Positions 34,125 through 42,349 of a stretch of 64,000 bases of DNA are shown here, one piece after another. This DNA comes from Candidatus Obscuribacterales bacterium (GTDB lineage Bacteria; Cyanobacteriota; Vampirovibrionia; Obscuribacterales; Obscuribacteraceae). Numbering within the stretch: the first letter of the stretch is position 1; each line of letters begins with the position of its first letter. The notes under the pieces are model-generated. The model had not been told where the DNA came from. It did not search any database and saw nothing but the letters and a program-made list of their open reading frames with translations. The DNA is taken from positions 24,246 to 88,245 of the forward strand of contig JAIEQI010000033.1 in assembly GCA_019747875.1 (NCBI GenBank), given 5' to 3'. Position numbers and translations under genes: made by a program.

Positions 34125-36119
34125 TTGCAGGGTCCTGACGAGCGCTTGGCAGAAGCAGTCGAGTTACCTTCTAATCACTCCGGGCAAGTAGTTGTCCCGG
34201 AGCAAGTTCCTCCTGGTTTTGAATTCGTTGAGATGATCTCTTCGGAAGGAACTAGCCTCGTTTACAAAGCTCGCAACCAGGCACTCGATCAGTTTGTCGC
34301 AATCAAGCTCTTGCGTGCTGACTCAGCGGCATCAGAACGTACCGCAGAGATTATGGAGGAAGCGCGCCTGATTGCAAATTTGAATCATCGTTCAATCGTA
34401 AAGTTGCTTCAGGTCGGGACTCTGAGCAATGGTGCATCCTATTTGGTGTATGAGTTCTTGCAAGGACGAACGCTACGCACCTTGCTGAATAGCGGTCGCC
34501 TCGATTTTGATCGCGTAGACGTAATTTTCCAGCAGCTACTGGACGGACTTTCGTACATGCACACCGCGCAGTTGCTCCATCGTGATATCAAACCTGAGAA
34601 CATCATGGTTGATGAAAAGGACTCAGTGAAGATTCTTGATTTTGGAATCGCGCGTCAGTTCGATGAAAAAACTGGCGAATATCGAACAGCCGGATTGGAC
34701 TCGGCCGTTAAAGGTACGCCTTTCTATATGAGTCCTGAGCAATGCGAGCGGAAAGCACTAAGTGCAGCATCTGATATTTACTCTGCTGGATGTGTGTTGT
34801 ATGAGTGTATTGTGGGCAATCAGCCATTTCGCGGCGAAACAGCGATGGAGACCATTTACAAACACACGACGGAATCAGTCCCAGAACTTCCTGACCTTCG
34901 AGCTGGTAAGATTTTTCAAGATCGGATTCAGCAATTGATTCAACAGGTTCTTGCAAAGAATCCTTTTGATAGACCTGATGCTAAAGTCTTTTCCGAGTAT
35001 TTGCATCAGGCAATTTCTGCGCGTAGTCGGGTGGACAAAACTGGTAAGCCGACCAAAGAGGAGTCTGCCTTCCCTCTTTGGATTGCCATAGGTACAGCTG
35101 CTGGAGCGGTAATTATACTTGTCTTTGGCGTAATTGCATGGTTGGAACATTCTCAAAAGACATCCAGGCTGATAAACGACTACAACCTTGCATCGGCTGA
35201 CAGCAAGATTCATGAGCGCCGCCTCGCGCTTTCTACACCAAAATCGGTAAAGGCTCGGATAATAAGGATCGCAACCGACTATACGACATGGTCACGCACT
35301 GGACATGCCATTCGTGCTGCAGAGGTTGCGCACTTCACCGACGAGTTGGATTCGTTGCTTTCAGAGTCAAAGCGTGGAGAGGATCTTTATGCAATTCAAA
35401 TTTGGTATGGAAGAGTCTTGCGAACTGCTTCTCGCTTTGATGAGGCAATCGAGCATTTTCGGGCTGCTCTGGAGTTTTGCAAAGACAAGGGCGGGAAGAA
35501 GTGTCTACAAGCCGCACAATGTTATCTTCAAATAGGTGACAACCTGTTGATGAAAGGTGATTACAAACTGGCCATCGAAAATTTGAAGAGGGCAGAAAAA
35601 ATACATCGGGAATTCGACGAGGATGAAGAGCGATTCTATCTCCTCGATATTCCGGAAGTGTACAGGGCCCTTGAAGTGAGGGGCTTTATGGTGCGCATCC
35701 AAGACAATTTGGGCGCTGCTTACTACTTGTTGAAGGATTGGAAGAATGCTCGACGCCATCTCGAATTGGCACGCGCTCTATGGACCAAGGATGACGAGCC
35801 GGTTCAATTCGTTGAAGGCAAAGAGCGCTTGTTGGAAGTCATTTATCAGCTGGAGGGCAGAGCTGGCGCGATCAAATACATTCGCGAATGGGAAGCTGCC
35901 ACAAATGACTATGCCCGGACTTTCACACACGTCCGCAACCGGTACAACAATCTCTATTACGTGCAGAAAGCTATAGCGCTCTGGTGCGAACAACACCCGG
36001 ATATGCTGGATGAAGCGGCCGCCGCGAAAGAACGCATGAAAGACACCACGCAAGAGCGCGAATTCGACTCCAGCCTAATATATAAGAACCCAACTTTGCT
36101 GCAACGCAGCAGCCGTTAG
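34125..36119 (+). CDS. Membrane Ser/Thr protein kinase with extracytoplasmic TPRs
   Basis: A 664-residue Hanks-type kinase. The start is TTG 34125, fixed by an in-frame TAG at 34119 and supported by GAGG eight bases upstream. The kinase domain (about 31-300) has catalytic K61 (VAIKLL), HRDIKPEN with D154, DFG at 172-174, and the activation-segment end GTPFYMSPE. The glycine loop (ISSEGTSLVYKA) is degenerate, lacking the first glycines. A transmembrane helix lies at about 318-340. Residues 345-664 are helical with TPR-like repeats (ASRFDEAIEHFRAALEFC, GDYKLAIENLKRAEKI), so a sensory or scaffolding domain probably faces outward. It lies 20 nt after the permease and is probably in the same transcript. 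Confidence 0.9.
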   Translation: MQGPDERLAEAVELPSNHSGQVVVPEQVPPGFEFVEMISSEGTSLVYKARNQALDQFVAIKLLRADSAASERTAEIMEEARLIANLNHRSIVKLLQVGTLSNGASYLVYEFLQGRTLRTLLNSGRLDFDRVDVIFQQLLDGLSYMHTAQLLHRDIKPENIMVDEKDSVKILDFGIARQFDEKTGEYRTAGLDSAVKGTPFYMSPEQCERKALSAASDIYSAGCVLYECIVGNQPFRGETAMETIYKHTTESVPELPDLRAGKIFQDRIQQLIQQVLAKNPFDRPDAKVFSEYLHQAISARSRVDKTGKPTKEESAFPLWIAIGTAAGAVIILVFGVIAWLEHSQKTSRLINDYNLASADSKIHERRLALSTPKSVKARIIRIATDYTTWSRTGHAIRAAEVAHFTDELDSLLSESKRGEDLYAIQIWYGRVLRTASRFDEAIEHFRAALEFCKDKGGKKCLQAAQCYLQIGDNLLMKGDYKLAIENLKRAEKIHREFDEDEERFYLLDIPEVYRALEVRGFMVRIQDNLGAAYYLLKDWKNARRHLELARALWTKDDEPVQFVEGKERLLEVIYQLEGRAGAIKYIREWEAATNDYARTFTHVRNRYNNLYYVQKAIALWCEQHPDMLDEAAAAKERMKDTTQEREFDSSLIYKNPTLLQRSSR

Positions 36120-36187
36120 CCAGGCATCCTAGAATTTGGGTGAGGCATGCGTACCCAGAGTGATACCAAACGCCTAACTTTGCTTCA

Positions 36188-37462
36188 CTAAGGACTGGCG
36201 TCGAATGTTCCATCTTTGAATTGTCTTTCCAGATCATCTTCTTGCTCTAGTGACTCTTTCTCAGTTGTATACACCACTGTTCCCTGCGTGATGCGTTGAT
36301 CCCTCATTCTGTATTCGCGCGATTCCGCGATTTTCTTCTTCAATTCTGGCGAGGGTGAGCGCAAATCCTCGGCGTATTTAGCCCGTTGCGAATTTCGCTT
36401 TTCGATCTTCTTATTCTCGCCGTTCAACCAGAGCTTTCTGATAAGCGGGATCACAAGAAATAGAGTTCCATAAATTGCAAGTGCGTTGTATAGGAGAGCA
36501 ATATTCGGAGCGGAGGATGCATGCAATAGGAACCAGAGAAACCAGGCTCCACCGAAGTTTATAGCTGCGATGATGTAAACCGGAACAAGTCCCCCGCTCT
36601 CCACCTCGGTAAATTTCCAAGGGAACTCTTTAAGGAAAGGTGGCGCCATGTCTGTATGCGCACCGCCTGCAGTGCTTGCCAGAGATGGGAATGTGTAAAC
36701 GATGTTACCTGCTTCTGTCACTTCAGGCTTGCCATTAAAGCGCACTAGCACTGGTAAAACAGCATCTTCATTCTTTGGGTCGGTGCCCAGATAAGGCGCC
36801 AGCTGTTCTGATGTCACTACGTTGTTATGTTGCTTGATGACTTTTGCAATAACCTGCCACCGTTTTTCATCAAGACCTTCATTGGGGTCTCCATCTCCGA
36901 AAAGGAATGAAAAGCAATTGAGCAGGAAGTTTGATTTACTCTGCCGGCGAACCGTGGGGCGGTTGTAGTCGTACACGACTGTGTGGGGCGAGCGATAAGT
37001 GAAGTAATAGAGCAAATCGCGGAATATCAAGTAATCGAAGAAGTTGAAATTCATTCTGAATTCTTCGTCGTCACTCCTTCGATTCCCAGAACTCTTCTGC
37101 GAGAAGAAGAGGATCATGATCGTAATGATGATAATAGCCAGCGACAATACAAGCATGATGCCGAACGAAATCTTCACCATGTAGTAGAGGATTTTGAAGA
37201 GCTCTTCCAAGAATCTTTCAAAAAAGCGAGCGACCCCACGCGTCAGGTACGTGTTGGAAAATCCGGGGGCAAACGAATAAACTACATCGCCAGTGGTGCT
37301 CACGGCTAGATGCCCGCCTGTTTCGGACGCGATTTGATTCAGGGCCTCTGATACCACCAGCACGGGCAGTCCGGTTTTTGTCGCCACATCAGCTGCTGTT
37401 ACGCGGCGCCCCAGATCGCCGATAGACTTTGTGACCTTTTTTTTCTCATCGACTTGGAGCAT
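36188..37462 (-). CDS. Membrane protein with duplicated winged-helix-like domain, possible cyanobacterial/plastid family
   Basis: A 424-residue protein of unknown function. Residues 1-70 look like a small DNA-binding-type fold: VTAADVATKTGLPVLVVSEALN, then the hairpin GDVVYSFAPGF. Residues about 205-265 repeat the same plan (VVTSEQLAPYLG, then AGNIVYTFPSL), so the domain is duplicated. Hydrophobic segments lie at about 98-122 (FGIMLVLSLAIIIITIMI) and in two helices at about 292-345. The C-terminus is charged and helical. From memory the 'EVTEAGNIVY.F' pattern occurs in an uncharacterised family of cyanobacteria and chloroplasts (Arabidopsis At5g03900-like); this is a weak recollection. The start ATG 37462 gives a compact N-terminus. 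Confidence 0.65.
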   Translation of the reverse strand: MLQVDEKKKVTKSIGDLGRRVTAADVATKTGLPVLVVSEALNQIASETGGHLAVSTTGDVVYSFAPGFSNTYLTRGVARFFERFLEELFKILYYMVKISFGIMLVLSLAIIIITIMILFFSQKSSGNRRSDDEEFRMNFNFFDYLIFRDLLYYFTYRSPHTVVYDYNRPTVRRQSKSNFLLNCFSFLFGDGDPNEGLDEKRWQVIAKVIKQHNNVVTSEQLAPYLGTDPKNEDAVLPVLVRFNGKPEVTEAGNIVYTFPSLASTAGGAHTDMAPPFLKEFPWKFTEVESGGLVPVYIIAAINFGGAWFLWFLLHASSAPNIALLYNALAIYGTLFLVIPLIRKLWLNGENKKIEKRNSQRAKYAEDLRSPSPELKKKIAESREYRMRDQRITQGTVVYTTEKESLEQEDDLERQFKDGTFDASP

Positions 37463-37506
37463 TAAGCTCTGTCCTCGCCGCTGTTATCCGTTCCGGGTTC
37501 CACAGA

Positions 37507-39435
37507 CTATTTTGTGACCTTCAAGGCTTCCAATGCATTCATGATAGCGATAAAAGCGCAAGCCAGCGACTCACCCGCTATGGCTCCCGAGGCTACTGGG
37601 ATTGTATAGCTATCAGCAGACTTTGAGTGAATCTTCTTCCATGTCCATGCCAGAATTGCGCCGAGTGCAAATCCAAACGCTGCATTGAAGTACATTACCC
37701 AGGATAATCCCAATCCCATTGCCGATGGCGTGAATCGTTTCGATTTCGGAAAGAAATGATCGAGGCAGGCAAGCACACATCCGATACCCATGCCAATGAT
37801 CAGTCCGTACTGTGCGCTGATGGGGAGCGATTGAATACCGTTAGAAAGTGCTTCAGCAACTGCTTTGTACAGGTTGGTCGCGGGCGGGTTGTAAGACTCG
37901 AGAACTTCTTTGTTCGGAATCATTAGATACCACGCTGGAACAATCGCTGCCGTACCAAAGAACACGCCAACGACTTGTGCGAAAAATTGCTTGCGTGCGT
38001 TTGCTCCCAGCAGGTAGCCGCTCTTCAAATCAGTTAAAAGGTCAGCTGACGCGATTGCCGTATTTGCTGTGACGCTCGCTGCCATCAAGTTAATAGTGAT
38101 GTCTTTTGGACTGAGAAACGCGAAGGTGAGCTGGGCGATCTTGCCCATAGCACCAGTTGGTGTAATGTCCGTTTCCCCGGTTGAACGGCTTGCGACAAGC
38201 GCCAAGAAGAAGGACATCACAACTGAGAAAATACCGAGCGGGATAGAAATATTGAATGCCACGTATTCGAGAATGGCCAAAATAATGGTGAGTGGTACCA
38301 TTCCAATGAGAAACCATTTTGTAGGCACTTCGACTGATTCCATATCAGCGGCGGTGTTATCCACCGTGCCATCGCTCTTCAATTTACCGACTGAGCTGAA
38401 GGTGCGGACAATTGTTTTCCATTGCAGTGCGAACGCCGTCAATCCCGAGGCAACAAGAATGCCGCTGCCTGTCCAGAGCGCCCATCCGGAAATAATCTTG
38501 TTTCCATTTGGGATAATTCCGTTGTTAACCAACCATGGACCGAAGCCCATATAGAGAATGCAAGCGCCGAGGAGCATGGAAAGTGAGACGCGCATCCCGA
38601 CGATCATTCCTGCTGCCATGAGCAGCAAGCTCGGTTCGTATCCGAAGCCGCGGAAATTTGCCATGCTCATTCCGCCGACTTGAAAGGTGAACGGAATCAG
38701 CTCCGGAAGCTTAAAGCCGATTGCCTTCTGCCATGCCCATTCGCCTTTGCTCGCGATCCCCGTGACTGCACCCACTACTAACGCGCCGACAAGTGAATAA
38801 GCTTGATAGACTGCTTCCTTCGATCCGCCATACAAACTTTTTAGTGTTTCCGCTGCAGCTAATCCGCTCGGAAATTTCAACTGCTCTTTATTGATCATCT
38901 GGCGCTTCATGGGCACAGCTAGAAGCACGCCTACCAGTGCTGTCACCAGTGTCCAGATAGAAACGATTTCCCATCCGATTTGTTTGCCTGTAATCAGAAG
39001 GTAGGCACCAAATGCAGTGGCGATTGTGGTACCTGTCGAATATCCTGCAGCAGATGCCGTTGATTGCATGCAATTGTTTTCGAGAATTGTCATTTGCGAA
39101 AGTCCTGGTATCACTAGCCGGAAACCGCGCCAGATCACAAATGAAAGAACGCAAGCCGTAATTGCTACGCCGAATGCCCAACCCAGCTTGATAGTCGTAT
39201 ACAGGTTCGAAACAGACATCAGCGAACCCAATATGCCGCCCATGATCACAGCTCGCAATGTCAGCTGTGGGACCTTGTCACCCTGATAGACTTCGCGATA
39301 CCACTTACCCTGGATCTCTTCGTAGCTCAGTTCGCGGTCAGGATCTTCGTTCTCGTCTGTAGCTCGATCAGCTTCATCAACAGAGCCGGTGATTTGCGAA
39401 ATAGCCTCGTCCTTGTGGATATCCTGGTCAGTCAT
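37507..39435 (-). CDS. OPT-family oligopeptide/metal-chelate transporter
   Basis: A 642-residue permease of the oligopeptide transporter superfamily. After a 50-residue acidic N-terminus come about fifteen hydrophobic segments. Family landmarks are LRAVIMGGILGSLMSVSNLY near the first helix, NNCMQSTASAAGYSTG, LKFPSGLAAAETLKSLYGG, and the DITINLMAASVTANTAIAS/LLTDLKSGYLLGA region. Bacterial members transport small peptides or iron-siderophore/nicotianamine-like complexes; the substrate is unknown here. I prefer ATG 39435, preceded by AAGGTGAG, over the GTG at 39450. Its first eight bases overlap the end of the patatin-like gene, indicating an operon with coupled translation. Confidence 0.9.
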   Translation of the reverse strand: MTDQDIHKDEAISQITGSVDEADRATDENEDPDRELSYEEIQGKWYREVYQGDKVPQLTLRAVIMGGILGSLMSVSNLYTTIKLGWAFGVAITACVLSFVIWRGFRLVIPGLSQMTILENNCMQSTASAAGYSTGTTIATAFGAYLLITGKQIGWEIVSIWTLVTALVGVLLAVPMKRQMINKEQLKFPSGLAAAETLKSLYGGSKEAVYQAYSLVGALVVGAVTGIASKGEWAWQKAIGFKLPELIPFTFQVGGMSMANFRGFGYEPSLLLMAAGMIVGMRVSLSMLLGACILYMGFGPWLVNNGIIPNGNKIISGWALWTGSGILVASGLTAFALQWKTIVRTFSSVGKLKSDGTVDNTAADMESVEVPTKWFLIGMVPLTIILAILEYVAFNISIPLGIFSVVMSFFLALVASRSTGETDITPTGAMGKIAQLTFAFLSPKDITINLMAASVTANTAIASADLLTDLKSGYLLGANARKQFFAQVVGVFFGTAAIVPAWYLMIPNKEVLESYNPPATNLYKAVAEALSNGIQSLPISAQYGLIIGMGIGCVLACLDHFFPKSKRFTPSAMGLGLSWVMYFNAAFGFALGAILAWTWKKIHSKSADSYTIPVASGAIAGESLACAFIAIMNALEALKVTK

Positions 39436-40633
39436 TTTGGATTTGCTCACCTTTCACTGTTGCTTTATCAGCGTGTTTGTCAGCTATGGATACCTGTTGT
39501 TCTTCTATCTTCTTTTTAAGGGCGGCTAGCAGTTTGTCCGTCTCGTTTTCGCCTGACTTGATTGCTTTTCGCGCGTCCTTAAGTTTTCTGGACAATAGAT
39601 CGATGCCCGTTACGTCGGGATGAATTACAAAGTCTGCCTTCTGCAGCTGTACTGCATCGATGGTGGAAAGGTGCATATTCAAGGCTCGCGTGGCAACACT
39701 GCCAATCTTGCGGAAGTCTTTCTTTTGCATATTTACCAGATCGTCATCAACATCAACAGCGATGACAAAATCAGCTCCAAGATTACGGGTCTCTTCAACC
39801 GGTAGATTCAAGACGATGCCACCATCAATAAATAACTTGTCACCGATATCCACCGGTCGTCGCAGAAAAGGGATAGCCGAGCTGGCTTGAAGCGCCTTTC
39901 CGATACACCCTTCCTTAATAGGATAAGCTTTGCCATCAAGGATGTTCGATGCGATGGCCGCGAAAGGTATTCGGAAGTTCTCGATTTCGCGGTGTCCTTC
40001 CGGGGCCGATTTCCGAATGAAACTAGCGAACACGCCACCACGATATAAACCGTCGTACGGGTGATATCCAAAGAGGTGCGGAAGGAAAAAGATTGGAACT
40101 AGAGCCACCCGTACTGGGATGGGCACGGTGTCGTAACCGTGCACCAGTTTCTTAGAAAGGATCAATTCTTGAATGTCGTCGGTACTGCGGCCTGAAGCAT
40201 AGAGTCCACCGACAATAGCTCCCATGCTTGTGCCTGCTATACAATCGATGGGAATTCCTGCTTTTTCCAGCGCCCGGATAACACCTATATGAGCGCATCC
40301 GCGTGTTCCGCCTCCAGCCAGGGCTAGCCCGACGCGCAAATGAGGTTTGCCGGAATTGTTTTGAGTTGACGTGCTGCCTTGACCGGAAAAAGCGCTGGAA
40401 CCCGAGGTCGACTTTTGTGCAAGTTGCGCTGCCGCTTGCATGGATTTCCGAGATTCCGTGCTTGCGGGAGCCTTTTGGGCAGACGGTTCCTGTCCCGTTG
40501 CCTCTGAAGACCTGGCTAACGGTTCTGCCACTATTAGCAGTGTCAACGAAAAAATGAATGGTCGCAGGATCACTTTATGAAGTGTTGATAAGCTCTGCAC
40601 AAGATTCATTGTCTTCGTCGTATTTCGGTCCAT
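39428..40633 (-). CDS. Patatin-like phospholipase (RssA/YchK-like), exported
   Basis: A 401-residue lipolytic enzyme. A hydrophobic segment near residues 22-38 (VILRPFIFSLTLLIVAEPLA) acts as a signal peptide or anchor; the true start may be the second Met (40609). A low-complexity Ser/Gln/Ala linker follows. The patatin domain begins at about residue 98: the oxyanion loop GLALAGGGTRGCAHIG, the nucleophile elbow GTSMGAIVGG with Ser in GxSxG, and the catalytic Asp in FIDGGIVLNLPVEE (DGG). These make the Ser-Asp dyad complete. It is the first gene of a two-gene operon with the OPT transporter. Substrates are probably phospholipids or acyl esters of the envelope. Confidence 0.88.
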   Translation of the reverse strand: MDRNTTKTMNLVQSLSTLHKVILRPFIFSLTLLIVAEPLARSSEATGQEPSAQKAPASTESRKSMQAAAQLAQKSTSGSSAFSGQGSTSTQNNSGKPHLRVGLALAGGGTRGCAHIGVIRALEKAGIPIDCIAGTSMGAIVGGLYASGRSTDDIQELILSKKLVHGYDTVPIPVRVALVPIFFLPHLFGYHPYDGLYRGGVFASFIRKSAPEGHREIENFRIPFAAIASNILDGKAYPIKEGCIGKALQASSAIPFLRRPVDIGDKLFIDGGIVLNLPVEETRNLGADFVIAVDVDDDLVNMQKKDFRKIGSVATRALNMHLSTIDAVQLQKADFVIHPDVTGIDLLSRKLKDARKAIKSGENETDKLLAALKKKIEEQQVSIADKHADKATVKGEQIQND

Positions 40634-41001
40634 CCCGAACGTTGCTAAATAAAGAGCAGCTAATGTTTAAGTCCCAAAACCCTCGGTAGTCCGCTTCCTC
40701 CGAGCTTTCATTTCAGAGACAGATGCACAAATTGAAGGCGACAATAGTCCCTTCCAGCGCCTACCGAAGCGACAATCATAGCAGACGGACTTAATTACAA
40801 CGATAAGAGATATTACTTAAAGGGATTAAAGTCATGAACAAAAGAGCAAAAGTTTGTGATAGTATTGAACTCTTGGCAACGTGCGAGCCACGCTGGGGCA
40901 GCATTTCGGACCACCGCTTATTCGGATGAATCACGCTTAAGCGACGGTTGTCGAGATTATCTATTTGATCAGCCTGAGGGCTGAGGCGCCTGGGGCCTGA
41001 C
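40634..41001. other. Divergent intergenic region, patatin-like gene and desaturase
   Basis: A 368-nt gap upstream of two divergent genes, so two promoters are expected. It contains a small hairpin CAGCCTGAGGGCTG at about 40970-40983 close to the desaturase start, which could influence its translation. No ORF or RNA gene was recognised. Confidence 0.4.
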
Positions 41002-41976
41002 GTGCTAACATGGCAAGATGTACCTGTTGGAGTAAGTCTTTTGGATACCTCTATTTTTACAAACACCGCGCTGATTTCAGGTGTTGTCTCATTCTTTCTG
41101 ACGTACTACTACGTCGGTGTAGGAATCACTCTCGGCTATCACCGAATTCTTACGCACAGATCGCTGCAAGTTCCGAAATGGCTTGAATATTTGATCGTAT
41201 CTGGTGGCTACATGTGTTTAATGGGCTCGCCTATCGTTTGGGTCGCCGTGCATCGCCTGCACCATTTGAAATCAGACCAACCAGGCGATCCGCATTCTCC
41301 AAGAGATGGTTTTACGCACGCGCTTTATCAGTGGATGTTCGAAATGAACAAGTACCAATCTGATGATGAAGTGAAAAGTGTTTGTTCAGATCTGATGAAA
41401 GATCCGGTTTATCGAATGCTAGGTTCTGACCACAAGGCAGGGCAAGCAATGCTTTGTCTTTCGATGGTAGTGGCTACTCGCATCATTATTCTTGCTCTGT
41501 TTGGTTGGCCTGCATTGCTCGGAAACGTACTTGCAACAGTCACTGTCTTCTGGAGCACACAGTTCGTCAACACTTTCTGCCACATGGACAATCATGGCTA
41601 TCGCACATTTAAGACACGCGAAGACAGCCGGAATGTATGGTGGGTAGCGGCTCTAGCTATGGGTGAAGGTTGGCACAATAATCACCATGCGATGCCGAAG
41701 TCTGCACAACATGGTATGGCTAAACACGAATTCGACATTACCTGGGCAACAGTTGTTATTCTCGAGAAGTTGGGTTTGGCGAAGAATGTTATTCGCCCCA
41801 ATCCGCAAGTCGCACTATCCAAGCGTCTTCAGCCAGTACCGCACAATGTCACTCTGTACCACACCACGAACGAAGCAAAAGCGAAGTTCACACCTGGCGA
41901 CATCGAGGAAGCCTACAATGCTTCCATGCTGGTAACTGATAAGGACGAAGAGTACGCAACTGCAGGCAAAAAGTAA
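41002..41976 (+). CDS. Membrane fatty acyl desaturase (delta-9 type)
   Basis: A 324-residue di-iron desaturase, GTG start. The histidine boxes of acyl-lipid/acyl-CoA delta-9 desaturases are present: HRILTH near residue 49, HRLHHLKSD near residue 90, and HNNHH near residue 228. Paired hydrophobic segments precede the first box (ALISGVVSFFLTYYYVGVGI) and lie between boxes two and three. The enzyme would introduce a double bond into membrane acyl chains and needs an electron donor that is not encoded nearby. A strong hairpin follows 40 nt after the stop. The last 50 residues are polar and not part of the catalytic core. Confidence 0.9.
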   Translation: MLTWQDVPVGVSLLDTSIFTNTALISGVVSFFLTYYYVGVGITLGYHRILTHRSLQVPKWLEYLIVSGGYMCLMGSPIVWVAVHRLHHLKSDQPGDPHSPRDGFTHALYQWMFEMNKYQSDDEVKSVCSDLMKDPVYRMLGSDHKAGQAMLCLSMVVATRIIILALFGWPALLGNVLATVTVFWSTQFVNTFCHMDNHGYRTFKTREDSRNVWWVAALAMGEGWHNNHHAMPKSAQHGMAKHEFDITWATVVILEKLGLAKNVIRPNPQVALSKRLQPVPHNVTLYHTTNEAKAKFTPGDIEEAYNASMLVTDKDEEYATAGKK

Positions 41977-42015
41977 ATCTGCGTCTTCAAGATTCCAAAC
42001 AGCGTATAAAAATGG

Positions 42016-42046
42016 GAGGGAACGTCAGTGACGTTCCCTCTTCTTG
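42016..42046 (+). terminator. Rho-independent terminator of the desaturase gene
   Basis: GAGGGAACGTCA (42016-42027) is perfectly complementary to TGACGTTCCCTC (42029-42040), a near-continuous palindrome with a very small loop, followed by TTCTTGT. It lies 40 nt past the stop codon and is the only strong hairpin there. Confidence 0.75.
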
Positions 42047-42059
42047 TGTCGTGCACTTT

Positions 42060-42335
42060 TGAACGCGAATGTTCCGTCCGCCCATAGCCTAATTGATTGA
42101 GTAGTTCGCTCTTTTCGATCCTGGAGATGCCAGGAGCAAAGCTCGAAGCTTTTGCAATAAAGAGCGGACAAGATGTCCGCTTCCCATACTTATGGGCGGA
42201 CGGGACCTCAGCGCTCCATACTTCGAATCTTCGAAGCTACTCTCTATCAATATTTGCAGATGTAGGGGCGCCTAATGGCGACGCCTCTGCGCAGAAGCAG
42301 GTCTCGATATTCAGGCTATGAACGATTCTTGCCGA
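42060..42335. repeat. Composite patch of dispersed repeats (families B and C)
   Basis: Between the desaturase and the dehydrogenase. AGCGGACAAGATGTCCGC (42163-42180) followed by CCCATACTTATGGGCGGACG is family B, also at 63948-64000. CCGTCCGCCCATAG at about 42073 is an inverted partial copy of the same unit. TAGGGGCGCCTAATGGCGACG (about 42264-42284) is family C, related to the units inside the gene at 29031. The frame at 42097-42321 runs through these repeats and is not a credible gene. Confidence 0.75.
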
Positions 42336-42349
42336 TTTGGTGAAGCGAA

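Noticed and set aside
42097..42321. 74-codon frame in the desaturase/dehydrogenase gap
   Set aside because: It runs through dispersed repeats of families B and C found in non-coding DNA elsewhere.
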